From the NCBI GenBank assembly GCA_963724665.1, contig CAVRVH010000005.1, positions 18,771-82,770 of the forward strand: DNA of 64,000 bases, read 5' to 3'. Position 1 is the first letter of the stretch; every line of letters starts with the position of its first letter. The notes below the pieces were generated by a model, which worked only from the letters and a program-made list of their open reading frames with translations, did no database searches and was not told the DNA's origin. This DNA comes from DASUPK01 sp963724665. GTDB lineage: Bacteria; Actinomycetota; Thermoleophilia; Solirubrobacterales; 70-9. The position numbers were made by a program, and so were the translations under genes. Shown here piece by piece: positions 1-8,765 of the stretch.

Positions 1-90
1 GACGCGCCACTGCTGCTGATCGGCGAGGGAACCTCGGAGATCCAGCGCATGGTCATCGGCAAGAAGCTTCTGGAGCGCAACAAGATCTAG
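1..90 (+). CDS. Acyl-CoA dehydrogenase, C-terminal end only
   Basis: The window opens inside this gene; only the last 29 codons are present, ending in TAG. They contain the closing signature of acyl-CoA dehydrogenases (GEGTSEIQRMVIGKKLL), where the family's C-terminal helix carries the GTxxIQR pattern involved in FAD binding at the subunit interface. The enzyme would oxidise an acyl-CoA to an enoyl-CoA. Substrate chain length cannot be judged from this fragment. The SDR, SCP2 and MaoC genes that follow on the same strand fit an acyl-CoA or lipid-related neighbourhood. Confidence 0.85.
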   Translation, partial: DAPLLLIGEGTSEIQRMVIGKKLLERNKI

Positions 91-120
91 CCGAGCAAGG
101 CCGCTTCATAGACTGGGGCG

Positions 121-798
121 GTGACTGAGGATCGAAGGGTTGCGCTCGTTACCGGGACGAGCAGGGGCATCGGCGCTGAGATCGCGCGCCAATTGGCGGT
201 TGACCATGACTTCGTCGTATTCGCCGGCGCAAGGGATCCCGACGACGTCGCGGAGGGCGATGGGATCGTTCCCATCGAACTTGACGTCACGGACCAGGAC
301 GAGGTGTACGCGGCTCTGGAGCTGATCGGCTCGGATCCCGGCCACCTCGACGCCCTGGTCAACAACGCCGGCATCTATGGCGATCCGGTCGGGGCCGCCG
401 AATACGACCTTGACCGGGCCCACGAGGTCCTTGAGGTGAACACCTTCGGGCCCTGGCGCCTGATCGAGGCATTCCTGCCCCTGCTCCATCGCAGCGACGC
501 CCCGCGGATCGTGAACGTCTCGAGCGGAGCTGGGCAGCTCTCGGACATGAACGGCGGGCGCGGCGCCTACCGGGTGTCCAAGGCGGCTCTCAACGCGCTC
601 ACCAAGACGCTTGCGTGGGACGAGGACGACGTCAAGGTCAATGCGATGTGCCCGGGCTGGGTTCGCACCGACATGGGCGGCCCGGCAGCGTCACGTTCCG
701 TCGAGGACGGGGCCGACACGGCCGTCTGGCTGGCCACCTTGCCGGACGACGGCCCGACCGGAGGCTTCTTCCGCGACCGCAAGCCAATACCGTGGTGA
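121..798 (+). CDS. Short-chain dehydrogenase/reductase
   Basis: A 225-residue Rossmann-fold oxidoreductase with a GTG start. The N-terminal dinucleotide motif is TGTSRGIG, followed by the structural NNAG motif and the catalytic YRVSK (YxxxK) with an upstream conserved Ser in NVSSGAG, so the active site looks complete. Length is normal for a classical SDR. It ends one base before the SCP2-domain gene, so the two are probably cotranscribed. The substrate is not predictable; carbonyl reduction with NAD(P)H is the family role. Confidence 0.88.
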   Translation: MTEDRRVALVTGTSRGIGAEIARQLAVDHDFVVFAGARDPDDVAEGDGIVPIELDVTDQDEVYAALELIGSDPGHLDALVNNAGIYGDPVGAAEYDLDRAHEVLEVNTFGPWRLIEAFLPLLHRSDAPRIVNVSSGAGQLSDMNGGRGAYRVSKAALNALTKTLAWDEDDVKVNAMCPGWVRTDMGGPAASRSVEDGADTAVWLATLPDDGPTGGFFRDRKPIPW

Positions 799-799
799 G

Positions 800-1165
800 A
801 TGGCGTCGACGCAAGAGCTGATCGCAACCGCCATCGAACGCTTCCAGGCCGAGGTGCCCGCGCTCGCACAGCTCAAGCTGGTCTTCGAGCTCGAGCTGCG
901 TGGCCGTGGAGACGTGCAGATGTTCCGCGTGGAGGTCCCGGGGCCGAAGATCAGCAAGGCGGCGTCCACAGAGGACGCCCGAGTCACGGTCGAGTTCACC
1001 CGATCCGAGTTCAACCGGCTCGCCGAGGAGGGCACGGTGGCTGACTACCGCGCCGCGTATGACGCCGGTCACATCAAGGCCAGCGGCGACAGCAACATCC
1101 AGAAGCTGATCGCGCAGGTGATCGAGCGACACGAGCAGCGCGCCCGGACCAAGAAGGTCCACTAG
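800..1165 (+). CDS. SCP2 sterol-carrier-domain protein
   Basis: A 121-residue protein starting at the ATG one base after the upstream stop; the longer in-frame extension would overlap the SDR and is rejected. The sequence fits a single SCP2 domain: an N-terminal helix, a beta sheet (LVFELELRGRG), then the typical stretch with VTVEFTRSEF and a glycine-containing segment before a C-terminal helix ending in KLIAQVIERH. Such domains bind lipids or acyl-CoA in a hydrophobic tunnel. Its pairing with the SDR suggests handling of a hydrophobic substrate. Confidence 0.72.
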   Translation: MASTQELIATAIERFQAEVPALAQLKLVFELELRGRGDVQMFRVEVPGPKISKAASTEDARVTVEFTRSEFNRLAEEGTVADYRAAYDAGHIKASGDSNIQKLIAQVIERHEQRARTKKVH

Positions 1166-1170
1166 GCAGG

Positions 1171-2274
1171 GTGCCGGCCAGGGGGATCGACCCGGCTCGG
1201 CTGGCCAGACTTCGGGCGGCCACCCAGCTGATTCACCGGCCGGCATCCGCGCGAGACCCGGCCGAGATCGCCCGCTCAATCGCCGGGGCGCAGGCCCAGG
1301 ACGTCTATGCCGGGCCGCTCACCTTCCGATCTCGGAGCAGGAAGCTGACTGCAGCGGACATCACGCGGGCGCGGACCGAGGACCGCTCACTGCTCCGGAC
1401 ATGGGTGATGCGGAAGACGATTCACCTGATCCCGACCGAGGACGCCGGCTGGTGGCTGCCGCTGTTCGAGCCCGAGACCGAGCGCTGGTCGCGCCGGCGG
1501 CTCGAGCAACTTGGACTTCCGGTTGCGAAACAGGACAAGGCGCTGGCCGCGGTCGCGCGCGCGCTCGCCGACGAGGGGCCACTGACGCGAACCGAGGCCA
1601 GGGAACGAGTCGAGGCGGCGGGTGTGAACCTGAATCAGCAGACCGGCATGCACATCGCGCTGACGGCGGTGCTCAGCGGAATCGCCTGCCTTGGCCCCGA
1701 TCGCGGCAAGACGACCTGCCTGGTCCGCCGCGAGGACTGGATCGGCAAGCCCCCGCCGTTCGATCGCGCGCGAGCGCTCGCCGAGCTCGCCCGCCTCTAC
1801 GTCCGGGCATTCGCGCCGGCGACCGACCGCGACTTCGCATACTGGGCCGGACTGCCGCTGCGCGATGTGCGTGCCGGCCTCGAGTCGATCTCGAAGGAGA
1901 TCGAGGAGGTCCGTGTGGGGAACGAGACCATGCTGGCGCCGCTCGGCGGCCTTCCGCGGCTGCCGGCCACGGGCCAGGTGCGGATGCTGGGGAACTTCGA
2001 CACCTACCTACTCGGCTGGAAGGACCGAGGGTTCTCGGTCGCCTCCGAACATGCCCAACACGTGAAGGAGGGTGGAGGCGGCTGGATCCGCCCGGTCATC
2101 CTCGAGGACGGGATCGTGGTCGGCGGCTGGCGCTCGTCGCGGAAGGGCGGCAAACTGGAGATCACCCTCAACCTGCCGAATGCCGAACGCGGGCGGCTAC
2201 GCTCGAAGGTCGACGCCGAGGTCGCCGATATCGCGCGCTTCGAGAGCATTGAGGCCGCGATCCCCCAGAGCTAG
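1171..2274 (+). CDS. AlkZ-like winged-helix DNA glycosylase family protein
   Basis: A 367-residue protein of the HTH_42 (winged helix DNA-binding) family. It has the family opening (ARLRAATQLIHRP), and at residues 41-43 a Q-A-Q triplet in the position where AlkZ-type glycosylases carry their QxQ catalytic motif. The central segment LLRTWVMRKTIHLI and the C-terminal segment LGNFDTYLLGW are also typical. Characterised members excise alkylated bases or unhook interstrand crosslinks, so a DNA-repair role is likely but unproven here. The start is the GTG a few bases after the SCP2 stop. Confidence 0.72.
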   Translation: MPARGIDPARLARLRAATQLIHRPASARDPAEIARSIAGAQAQDVYAGPLTFRSRSRKLTAADITRARTEDRSLLRTWVMRKTIHLIPTEDAGWWLPLFEPETERWSRRRLEQLGLPVAKQDKALAAVARALADEGPLTRTEARERVEAAGVNLNQQTGMHIALTAVLSGIACLGPDRGKTTCLVRREDWIGKPPPFDRARALAELARLYVRAFAPATDRDFAYWAGLPLRDVRAGLESISKEIEEVRVGNETMLAPLGGLPRLPATGQVRMLGNFDTYLLGWKDRGFSVASEHAQHVKEGGGGWIRPVILEDGIVVGGWRSSRKGGKLEITLNLPNAERGRLRSKVDAEVADIARFESIEAAIPQS

Positions 2275-2362
2275 ACGGGTCGTCCCTTCGGGGCGCCCTC
2301 GCATAACATCACGCGCCGCACCTGGGAGGAGTCACGACGACTCAAGGAGACCGACTCAAACG

Positions 2363-2878
2363 ATGAGTGACGAGAACCACCAGCTGACGACGGATCAGGC
2401 CGAGCGAGAGGCTTCAGGCGCGCATGAGTACGGGCGCTACCTGGAGGAGTTCGAGGTCGGGGCCGTCTACAAGCACTGGCCCGCCAAGACGATCACCGAG
2501 ACGGAGGACCATCTCTTCTGCCTTCTGACGATGAACCACCACCCGCTGCACATCAACGACGTCTATGCGTCGAACTCGCAGCAGGGCAAGAACGTGGTCG
2601 CGGGCCCCTACGTGTACTCGCTGATCTTCGGCATGACCGTGAACGACGTTTCCGGCAAGGCGATCGCCAACCTGGCGACGGACGAGCTGAGCCATCCGAA
2701 TCCGGTCTTCCACGGCGACACCCTGTTCGTGGAGTCCGAGGTCCTCGAGGTCCGGCCATCGGAGTCGAAGCCGGACCGCGGAGTGGTCAAGGTCCACACC
2801 CGGGCCTACAACCAGGACGGCACGCTCGTCGCCGAGTTCAAGCGGGCCGTGCTGGTTCCGCGGAAGAACCCTGGCTAG
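2363..2878 (+). CDS. MaoC family dehydratase
   Basis: A 171-residue hot-dog-fold protein; the ATG at 2363 follows an AAGGAG ribosome site and gives the usual length, whereas the longer frame runs back into the upstream gene. Typical MaoC features are the EVGAVYKHWPAKTITE entry, the MNHHPLHIND stretch corresponding to the hydratase 2 region (D-x-N/H-x-H), and SHPNPVFHGDTL. Members hydrate enoyl-CoA or related thioesters. It ends directly against the stop of the convergent secreted-protein gene with no spacer. Confidence 0.82.
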   Translation: MSDENHQLTTDQAEREASGAHEYGRYLEEFEVGAVYKHWPAKTITETEDHLFCLLTMNHHPLHINDVYASNSQQGKNVVAGPYVYSLIFGMTVNDVSGKAIANLATDELSHPNPVFHGDTLFVESEVLEVRPSESKPDRGVVKVHTRAYNQDGTLVAEFKRAVLVPRKNPG

Positions 2879-3454
2879 TCAGCAGGGGTACTCCTGGATG
2901 TTGGAGGGGCTGTCGAAGCCGCCGTCGTAGCTCGCCTTCGTGCAGTTGAGGCTGGAGATGGTGCCGTGCAGGACACCCTTCCTGGTGTTGCTGACGAGCT
3001 CCTTCCACTTCCAGTCGTACTCGCGGATCGCGGGGTTCGTCTCGCCGGGGAACGGTGGTTCTCCCGGACTCCGGTAGTCGATCATGAAGCCGTTGCCCTC
3101 CCGGACGCCGGTGGAGACGCCCCCCTTCAGGTGCCGCGTGCCGGCGTAGCGGCAGGCCTCTCCGGGGCTTGTGCCGTCAATCGAGCTTCCGCCGCCCGTG
3201 GCGACGTCCTGTGGGCTGCCGATGCTGAATCCCATCCCGTTGTACTGGGCCACGAGCTGTAGGCCCGTTTGCGCAATCACGTTTCTGTAGTTCGGGTCTT
3301 CGCAGCGGACCGGGAGATACCTATGCCGGTGCTTGTGGCGGCTTGCCGTCGCCTTTCCCGGGCTTGAGGCGGTCCCGGCGGCGGGAAGCGAAACGAGGAT
3401 GGCGAGCGCGCCGAACATCACGAGCGCTGGGTAGAGGCGATAGCGGTAGCTCAT
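2879..3454 (-). CDS. Secreted protein of unknown function
   Basis: A 191-residue protein whose ATG is preceded by a strong GGAGGAGGG ribosome site. The N-terminus is a Sec-type signal peptide (a hydrophobic stretch ALVMFGALAILVSLPAAG) followed by a His/Lys/Arg-rich segment (SRHKHRHRYLP). Four cysteines in the mature part suggest disulfides: RCED, EACRY, LNCTK and the terminal Cys. I see no recognisable enzymatic motif. It probably acts outside the membrane. Confidence 0.6.
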   Translation of the reverse strand: MSYRYRLYPALVMFGALAILVSLPAAGTASSPGKATASRHKHRHRYLPVRCEDPNYRNVIAQTGLQLVAQYNGMGFSIGSPQDVATGGGSSIDGTSPGEACRYAGTRHLKGGVSTGVREGNGFMIDYRSPGEPPFPGETNPAIREYDWKWKELVSNTRKGVLHGTISSLNCTKASYDGGFDSPSNIQEYPC

Positions 3455-3584
3455 TCGGTTCCCTCCTCCTGTGGCCGCCCAAGGCATATCGCACCGAGTG
3501 AGGCGAATCAACCCCGGCGAAAGCCGGCGACCGGAAGGCGCGGTAGTCTGCTCGCTCGGGTTCGATTCCGGGGGGCCCCCGATC

Positions 3585-4094
3585 ATGACGGTGAGGAGTG
3601 GACCTAACGAGGAGGAGGCCAACCGCGGCGGCCAGAGCGCCCCGGAGGCGGCTGCCGGCGGACAGGCGGGCTCCGTCAGTGCGAGGGTCGAGGACGTCCT
3701 CGAAGCTGCCGAACGTGCAGCGGCCGCCATCCGCGAGGAGGCAAGTCAGTGGGCCAGCAAGCACATGGAGGATGCCCGGCGAGAGGCCGGTCAGCTGGCG
3801 GGGGAGCGGGCACGTGAGCTCTCGCGGCTCGCCGAGGAGCTGATCACCGCCGCGAGCGCGGTGGTCAAGCAGTCCGATGAGTTTCTCCGAGCGCTCGACC
3901 AGCCGGCCGGAACGGCCGCTGACAACGGCGCCTCTACGGGCGAGGACACCGCGTCGCCGATCTCCGACCGGGCACGCTTGCTGGCCGCGCAGATGGCGGT
4001 GGCGGGGGCTCCTCGCGACGAGATCGCGCAGCGCCTGCACGAGGAGTTCGGCGTCCAGGATGCGGGCCCGATGCTCGATCGGATGGGGATCTAG
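3585..4094 (+). CDS. Hypothetical coiled-coil protein
   Basis: The ATG at 3585 gives 169 residues. An Ala/Glu/Arg-rich helical stretch (about residues 32-100, with RVEDVLEAAERAAAAI and REEASQWASKHME) suggests a coiled coil. After a low-complexity linker, the C-terminal 40 residues form a separate small helical unit (RARLLAAQMAVAGAPRDEI, then EEFGVQDAGPMLDRMGI). There is no signal peptide or membrane helix. It stands divergent to the secreted protein at 2879-3454. Function unknown; a scaffold or cell-envelope-associated role like other DivIVA-like helical proteins is only a guess. Confidence 0.55.
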   Translation: MTVRSGPNEEEANRGGQSAPEAAAGGQAGSVSARVEDVLEAAERAAAAIREEASQWASKHMEDARREAGQLAGERARELSRLAEELITAASAVVKQSDEFLRALDQPAGTAADNGASTGEDTASPISDRARLLAAQMAVAGAPRDEIAQRLHEEFGVQDAGPMLDRMGI

Positions 4095-4136
4095 CTGGCG
4101 ACTCTGCGCGCGGAGGGACGTGGCGGAGCGGCTAGC

Positions 4137-5045
4137 GTGACCCGGATGGCTGCGACCAAAGGAACCGGCAGCGGTCCGGCAAGCGGGATCGCACGCTTCC
4201 TGGCCGAACATCAGGATCATGAGGCGGGCTTCGACGTGGGCCGGGAAAGTGGGACCGCCACCGGTCGGTTGAAAATCACCTGCCTCGAGTGCGGCAAGAG
4301 CGTGGAATATCGAGCGGGGGAGGCGGCGGAGCAGGCGGAAAGGGCACTTGCTGCAGGCCTGGAGGGAAACGTCCCGAGGATCGGGTCTGCTCCGGGACCG
4401 GAAGGTCCGGCGGGCGGGCGCCTACGGACTCCCATCCCGCCCTCGGCCTACCTGGTCGCAATCGGGGTGCTGGTGGTCGTCGGGCTCTTGGTCGGGCTCC
4501 TCAGCGACAGCGGATCGGACCATTCGCCGGGATCCGCCCAGCCCAACAGGTCCACGGCCGCCACAGCGACGCAGCCGAGCACGGCCTCAGCGCCGCCGCC
4601 AGCCCCGCGCACCCCTCCCCAGACGACCGTGCAGCCCAGGCTGCAGGTCACCACGTTCGCCAGCCGCTTCCGGATCGGGGTTGCACGTGGGTGGCAGGTG
4701 GGCCAGAAGGACACCGCCATCGCCCTGGTCGCCCCAGGGTCCAAGGCGGAGGTCGATGTCTACTACGCCTCCGAGCAGCGCAGCCTCAACGATCTGGCGA
4801 GCGACGCCTCCCGCTTCCTGAAGGCGCGCCACCCCGCGGGACGGGTGACCGCGCCGCACCCGGAGCGCATCGGTCTCCTCCAGGGACTTCGAATCAAGGC
4901 GGTCTATCCCGGTGGATCCGAGTCGGCCCTGGTTCTGGTCGACGGCGGCTTCACCTACGTGCTGCTCCAGCGCGTCGATCGCGGGGCGTCGCGGCGACAG
5001 GTGAGGCAGGCCAAGGCCCAGGCGGAGAGCTTCAGCCCGCTCTAG
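4137..5045 (+). CDS. Single-pass membrane protein with N-terminal CxxC
   Basis: A 302-residue protein with a GTG start; an ATG three codons later (4146) is an alternative. Near residue 45 it has an ITCLECGKSVEY segment (one CxxC, perhaps half a zinc site). A single membrane helix (AYLVAIGVLVVVGLLVGLL) lies near residue 110, followed by a Thr/Pro/Ala-rich linker and a globular C-terminal domain of about 135 residues beginning RLQVTTFASRFRIGVARGW. The layout implies a cytoplasmic N-terminus and an exported C-terminal domain. It converges with, and overlaps by 4 bases, the GGDEF gene. Function unknown. Confidence 0.6.
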   Translation: MTRMAATKGTGSGPASGIARFLAEHQDHEAGFDVGRESGTATGRLKITCLECGKSVEYRAGEAAEQAERALAAGLEGNVPRIGSAPGPEGPAGGRLRTPIPPSAYLVAIGVLVVVGLLVGLLSDSGSDHSPGSAQPNRSTAATATQPSTASAPPPAPRTPPQTTVQPRLQVTTFASRFRIGVARGWQVGQKDTAIALVAPGSKAEVDVYYASEQRSLNDLASDASRFLKARHPAGRVTAPHPERIGLLQGLRIKAVYPGGSESALVLVDGGFTYVLLQRVDRGASRRQVRQAKAQAESFSPL

Positions 5046-6064
5046 TCACGCCCGGCGGTCAACCGGTTGGAGCGCGAGCCGGCCAGTTCCATACGTTGCA
5101 GGCGGAGTGAACTGTCGGCGGCGTCCAGCAGTTCCCCGGGTTCGACGCCGTCCAGCGGGAAGACGGCGGCTCCGAAGCTCGCCGAGAGCTTCACCTGGCC
5201 GGCGGTCAGGCGTCCCACCCTCCGTTCGATCCGAGCTGCCAGCAGCCAGGCCCTCTCGCGGTTGGTCTCGGGTGCGATCACGGTGAACTCGTCACCGCCC
5301 TGCCGATAGACAGCGTCCTCGATACGGACCTCCAGCTCGATCATCGACGCGACTATCGCCAGCAGGAGGTCGCCCACGAGATGTCCCTGCGTGTCGTTGA
5401 CGGCCTTGAAGCCGTCAAGGTCGAGACTCACAACCGCGAACTGCCGGCCCTTTCGGCCGTGTCGCGCTGTCTCATGACGGAGTCGCTCGATCAGGGCGCG
5501 GTAGTTGCCGACGCCGGTGAGCCCGTCGACGCCAAGCAGCGCGCGATACGTCTGCCTGCTCGACTCCAGATTCGCCGTCAGCCGACCGACCGCGATGGTC
5601 GTGAACAAAAGGGGCAGGCCGATCGCGAGCGTCCAGAGAGCCGTTTCCTGGGCCGAGTCTCCTCCGAAGAGGAACCCAAGGAGGAGGGCGACCCCGATCA
5701 GGGCCAGATAGGGCGCCATCTCGCGGAAGGTCGGGAAGACGACGGCGACGTAGAGGGCGACGAAGAAATAGAGATAGGCGAGGGTGTAGTCGGTCGCCTG
5801 CACGGCCAACGCTATTTCGGCCACGGCCACGAGCGGGACGAGCTTGAGCCAGCCCTGATCGACCTCCCAACCGGGGGCCGCCAGGCAGGCGAACCCGGAG
5901 AGGAGAGCGAGCACCGTCACGCCGAACACGGCGGGGTCCAGTTCCCTATGGAGTAGGAGCACAGCGGGGATCGCGACGACGACGCCACCGATGAACAGCG
6001 TGGCCGCCAGGCGCCAGGCCAATTGCGGTGTCACGGCGTACGGCCTGACGGTGGTTGGAGGCAT
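5042..6064 (-). CDS. Membrane-anchored diguanylate cyclase (GGDEF)
   Basis: A 340-residue protein started at the ATG at 6064; a longer frame would overlap the upstream gene and lacks membrane-protein character. Roughly six hydrophobic helices fill residues 15-165, followed by a linker and a GGDEF domain with the intact signature RQGGDEF and the upstream metal-binding DLDGFKAVND. It should make cyclic di-GMP at the membrane, with the hydrophobic part as a possible sensor. It lies 16 bases downstream of the CxxC protein in the meaA operon. Confidence 0.82.
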   Translation of the reverse strand: MPPTTVRPYAVTPQLAWRLAATLFIGGVVVAIPAVLLLHRELDPAVFGVTVLALLSGFACLAAPGWEVDQGWLKLVPLVAVAEIALAVQATDYTLAYLYFFVALYVAVVFPTFREMAPYLALIGVALLLGFLFGGDSAQETALWTLAIGLPLLFTTIAVGRLTANLESSRQTYRALLGVDGLTGVGNYRALIERLRHETARHGRKGRQFAVVSLDLDGFKAVNDTQGHLVGDLLLAIVASMIELEVRIEDAVYRQGGDEFTVIAPETNRERAWLLAARIERRVGRLTAGQVKLSASFGAAVFPLDGVEPGELLDAADSSLRLQRMELAGSRSNRLTAGRD

Positions 6065-6080
6065 CAGCTCGCGGCCATCG

Positions 6081-6653
6081 CTAGTGAGCCTCGTCGGGCG
6101 CGTGGGCGGGGGGCCGTGACTCCTCGGCCAGCGACGTGATCTCGAGGACGCCGCGAGAGGCCTCCTCGAGGACTTCGGTCGCTTCCTCCGCAGAGCGCGC
6201 GTAGAGCTCAACCAGCAGGTGGACGATGATCTGCTCTTCGTCGTGCTTGTGGAAGCGGACGTGGGTGAAGAACTCGCGGGTGCCCTGCTCGCCGAAGGAG
6301 CCGTAGGTCAGGGACTCGCCCGCCTCTGGGCCGGAGCAGCTCTCGACCTGGTCCTGATCGACGGTGACCGTGCAGGAGGCGACCCACGGCGTGCCGGCCA
6401 CCATGCGCTCCCAGCGGTCCTCGACCGGGACCACCCTGTCCTCCTGGATCGTCAGGTGCGGCTGATCGTGCAGGCAGCGAAGGCACTGGACGACCGCCTC
6501 CTGAACCTCGTCGAGGCGCTCAGAGGGCTCGCCGCTGTCCGGGTCGACGCGGAGGATCGCGTCGTAATGGAGCTGCACCTCCAGGTCCCTGGCCCAGCAG
6601 CGATAGCAGCGAAGCCAGGAGCTGCGGTCGCCGTTCAGCTCCGGCTCGGCCAT
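6081..6653 (-). CDS. Double-CxxC protein coupled to meaA
   Basis: A 190-residue protein with two CxxC pairs (C16/C19 and C57/C60), which could bind a zinc ion, and an acidic, strand-rich remainder. Its ATG shares one base with the stop of the mutase gene (TGATG), so translation is very likely coupled. I do not recognise a family. Position immediately behind a B12-dependent mutase suggests a partner or regulator of that enzyme, but known mutase chaperones (MeaB-type G3E GTPases) carry P-loop motifs that are absent here. Confidence 0.65.
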   Translation of the reverse strand: MAEPELNGDRSSWLRCYRCWARDLEVQLHYDAILRVDPDSGEPSERLDEVQEAVVQCLRCLHDQPHLTIQEDRVVPVEDRWERMVAGTPWVASCTVTVDQDQVESCSGPEAGESLTYGSFGEQGTREFFTHVRFHKHDEEQIIVHLLVELYARSAEEATEVLEEASRGVLEITSLAEESRPPAHAPDEAH

Positions 6654-8653
6654 CAAGCCGGTTGCGCGGCGCGGTGACGGTCTGCCACCAGCTCCGCGAT
6701 CTCTCCCATGATCCGGTTGATCTCGAAGTCCTTCGGCGTGTAGACCCCGGCGACACCGGCCTCGCGCATGGCGGCCGCGTCGACCGCCGGGATGATGCCT
6801 CCGACGACCACCGGGATGTCCGCGCCGTCGGCGCGCAGCAGCTCGACCACACGCGGCACGAGCTCGCGGTGGGAGCCCGAGAGGATGGAGAGACCGACCA
6901 CGTCGACGTCCTCCTCGACCGCGGACTTGACGATCTGCTCGGGGGTCAGGCGAATGCCCTGGTAGATGACCTCCATGCCGACGTCGCGTGCACGGACCGC
7001 GATCTGCTCGGCGCCATTCGAGTGCCCGTCGAGGCCGGGCTTGCCGACCAGGATGCGGATCGGGTGGCCGATCTCCTTGGAGACCTCGGAGACGCGCTCG
7101 CGGACCCCGGCGAGCAGGTCGCCGTTGACCGAGCCGCCGGCCGCCGCCTCGGCTACGCCGGTGGGGGCGCGGTAGTCGCCGAAGACCTCGCGGAGCGTCC
7201 CGGCCCACTCGCCGGTCGTCGCACCCGCCTTGGCGGCCTCCATGGTCGCCGGGAGGATGTTGGCTGACTCGTCACGGGCCACCTCGGCGAGGCTCGTCAA
7301 AGCTGCTTCTACGGCGCCCTGGTCGCGCTCCGCCTTCCATTCCTCGAGGGCGGCGATCCGCTCGCGCTCCACCTCCGGATCGGGGGTCAGGATGCCTCCG
7401 TCCTCTCCGGTGATCAGCGGCGATTCCTCGGTTTCCGTGAACTTGTTCTGGCCGACGACCGTGATCTCGCCGCGCTCGATCTTGGCGATCCGCTCACGGT
7501 TCGACTCGACCAGCTGGGCCTTCATGTACGGGACCGCCTCGACAGCGCCGCCCTTCTCCTCGACCGCGTTCATCTCCGCCTTGGCGCCTTCCACGAGCTC
7601 GGCGACGAGCCCGTCCATGACCTTTGAGCCCTCGAAGATGTCGGGGTACTCGAGCAGGTCGGTCTCGTTGGCGAGGATCTGCTGGATGCGCAGGCTCCAC
7701 TGCTGGTCCCAGGGGCGGGGCAGCCCGAGTGCCTCGTTCCAGGCGGGGAGCTGGATTGCGCGGGCGCGGGCGTCGCGGCCGAGCGTCACGGCGAGAGCCT
7801 CGAGCACGATCCGCGGGACGTTGTTCTCGGGTTGTGACTCGGTGAGCCCGAGCGAGTTGACCTGGACGCCGTAGCGGAGCCGCAGGAACTTCGGCTCTGT
7901 GACGTCGTAGCGGTTGCGGCCGATCCACTCCCACATCTCGCCCATGGCTCGCAGCTTGGCGTGCTCCTCGATGAAGCGAACGCCGGCGTTGACGAAGAAG
8001 GAGATCCGCCCGAAGACCTTGGGGAAGTCGTCGTCAGTGACCTGGCCGCGAGCCTTCACCTCGTCGAGCACCGCAATCGCCGTGGAGAGCGCATACGCGA
8101 TCTCCTGGATGGGCGTCGCTCCCGCCTCCTGCAGGTGGTAGCTGCAGACGTTGATCGGGTTCCACTTCGGGATCTCGTTGACGGTGAACGCGACCGTGTC
8201 GGCGATCAGGCGCATCGAGGGCCCGGGCGGGAAGGCGTAGGTTCCGCGCGAGAGGTACTCCTTGATGATGTCGTTCTGGGTGGTGCCGGCGAGCGCGGAG
8301 CGCTCCACGCCGTTCTCCTCGGCGACGGTCGCGTAGAGGGCGAGCAGCCAGGCGGCCGTGGCGTTGATTGTCATCGACGTGTTCATCTCGTCGAGCGGGA
8401 TGCCGTCGAGGAGCGCGTGCATGTCGCCCTTGTGGGCGATCGACACGCCGACCTTGCCGACCTCGCCGCGGGCGAGCTCCGCGTCGGGGTCGTACCCCGT
8501 CTGCGTGGGCAGGTCGAAGGCGACCGAGAGGCCGGTCTGGCCCTTCGCGAGGTTCTTGCGGTAGAGCTCGTTGGAGCGCCGGGCGTCGGAGTGGCCCGAG
8601 TAGGTGCGAATCACCCAGGGGCGGTCGCGCTCGGGCAGGCGGTGCTCGCTCAT
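6653..8653 (-). CDS. meaA: MeaA-type acyl-CoA mutase (ethylmalonyl-CoA mutase-like)
   Basis: A 666-residue single-chain B12-dependent mutase. The N-terminal TIM-barrel part has the acyl-CoA-binding start (RTYSGHSDARRSNELYRKN), FDLPTQTGYD, MNTSMTINATAAW and NPINVCSYHLQEAGA. The C-terminal cobalamin domain carries DGHSNG (DxHxxG) around residue 542 with its partner glycines in SILSGSH and VVVGGIIP. From memory, the sequence resembles actinobacterial MeaA more than classical methylmalonyl-CoA mutase, so the likely reaction is (2R)-ethylmalonyl-CoA to methylsuccinyl-CoA. A crotonyl-CoA reductase homologue 3 kb away supports this. The ATG at 8653 is chosen over an upstream in-frame option on family length. 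Confidence 0.88.
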   Translation of the reverse strand: MSEHRLPERDRPWVIRTYSGHSDARRSNELYRKNLAKGQTGLSVAFDLPTQTGYDPDAELARGEVGKVGVSIAHKGDMHALLDGIPLDEMNTSMTINATAAWLLALYATVAEENGVERSALAGTTQNDIIKEYLSRGTYAFPPGPSMRLIADTVAFTVNEIPKWNPINVCSYHLQEAGATPIQEIAYALSTAIAVLDEVKARGQVTDDDFPKVFGRISFFVNAGVRFIEEHAKLRAMGEMWEWIGRNRYDVTEPKFLRLRYGVQVNSLGLTESQPENNVPRIVLEALAVTLGRDARARAIQLPAWNEALGLPRPWDQQWSLRIQQILANETDLLEYPDIFEGSKVMDGLVAELVEGAKAEMNAVEEKGGAVEAVPYMKAQLVESNRERIAKIERGEITVVGQNKFTETEESPLITGEDGGILTPDPEVERERIAALEEWKAERDQGAVEAALTSLAEVARDESANILPATMEAAKAGATTGEWAGTLREVFGDYRAPTGVAEAAAGGSVNGDLLAGVRERVSEVSKEIGHPIRILVGKPGLDGHSNGAEQIAVRARDVGMEVIYQGIRLTPEQIVKSAVEEDVDVVGLSILSGSHRELVPRVVELLRADGADIPVVVGGIIPAVDAAAMREAGVAGVYTPKDFEINRIMGEIAELVADRHRAAQPA

Positions 8654-8765
8654 GGCTCTAATGGTAAGTGCCTGGTAAATGAAGCCGCGCATCGACCGCT
8701 CCGACCTGGGCTGAGGGGTGTTCTTGCAATTTCCAGCACGCCTCACGGCTACGCTCACGCCCCGC

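Noticed and set aside
3555..3580. T-arm-like sequence with TTCGATTCC
   Set aside because: No acceptor or anticodon stem can be built around it.
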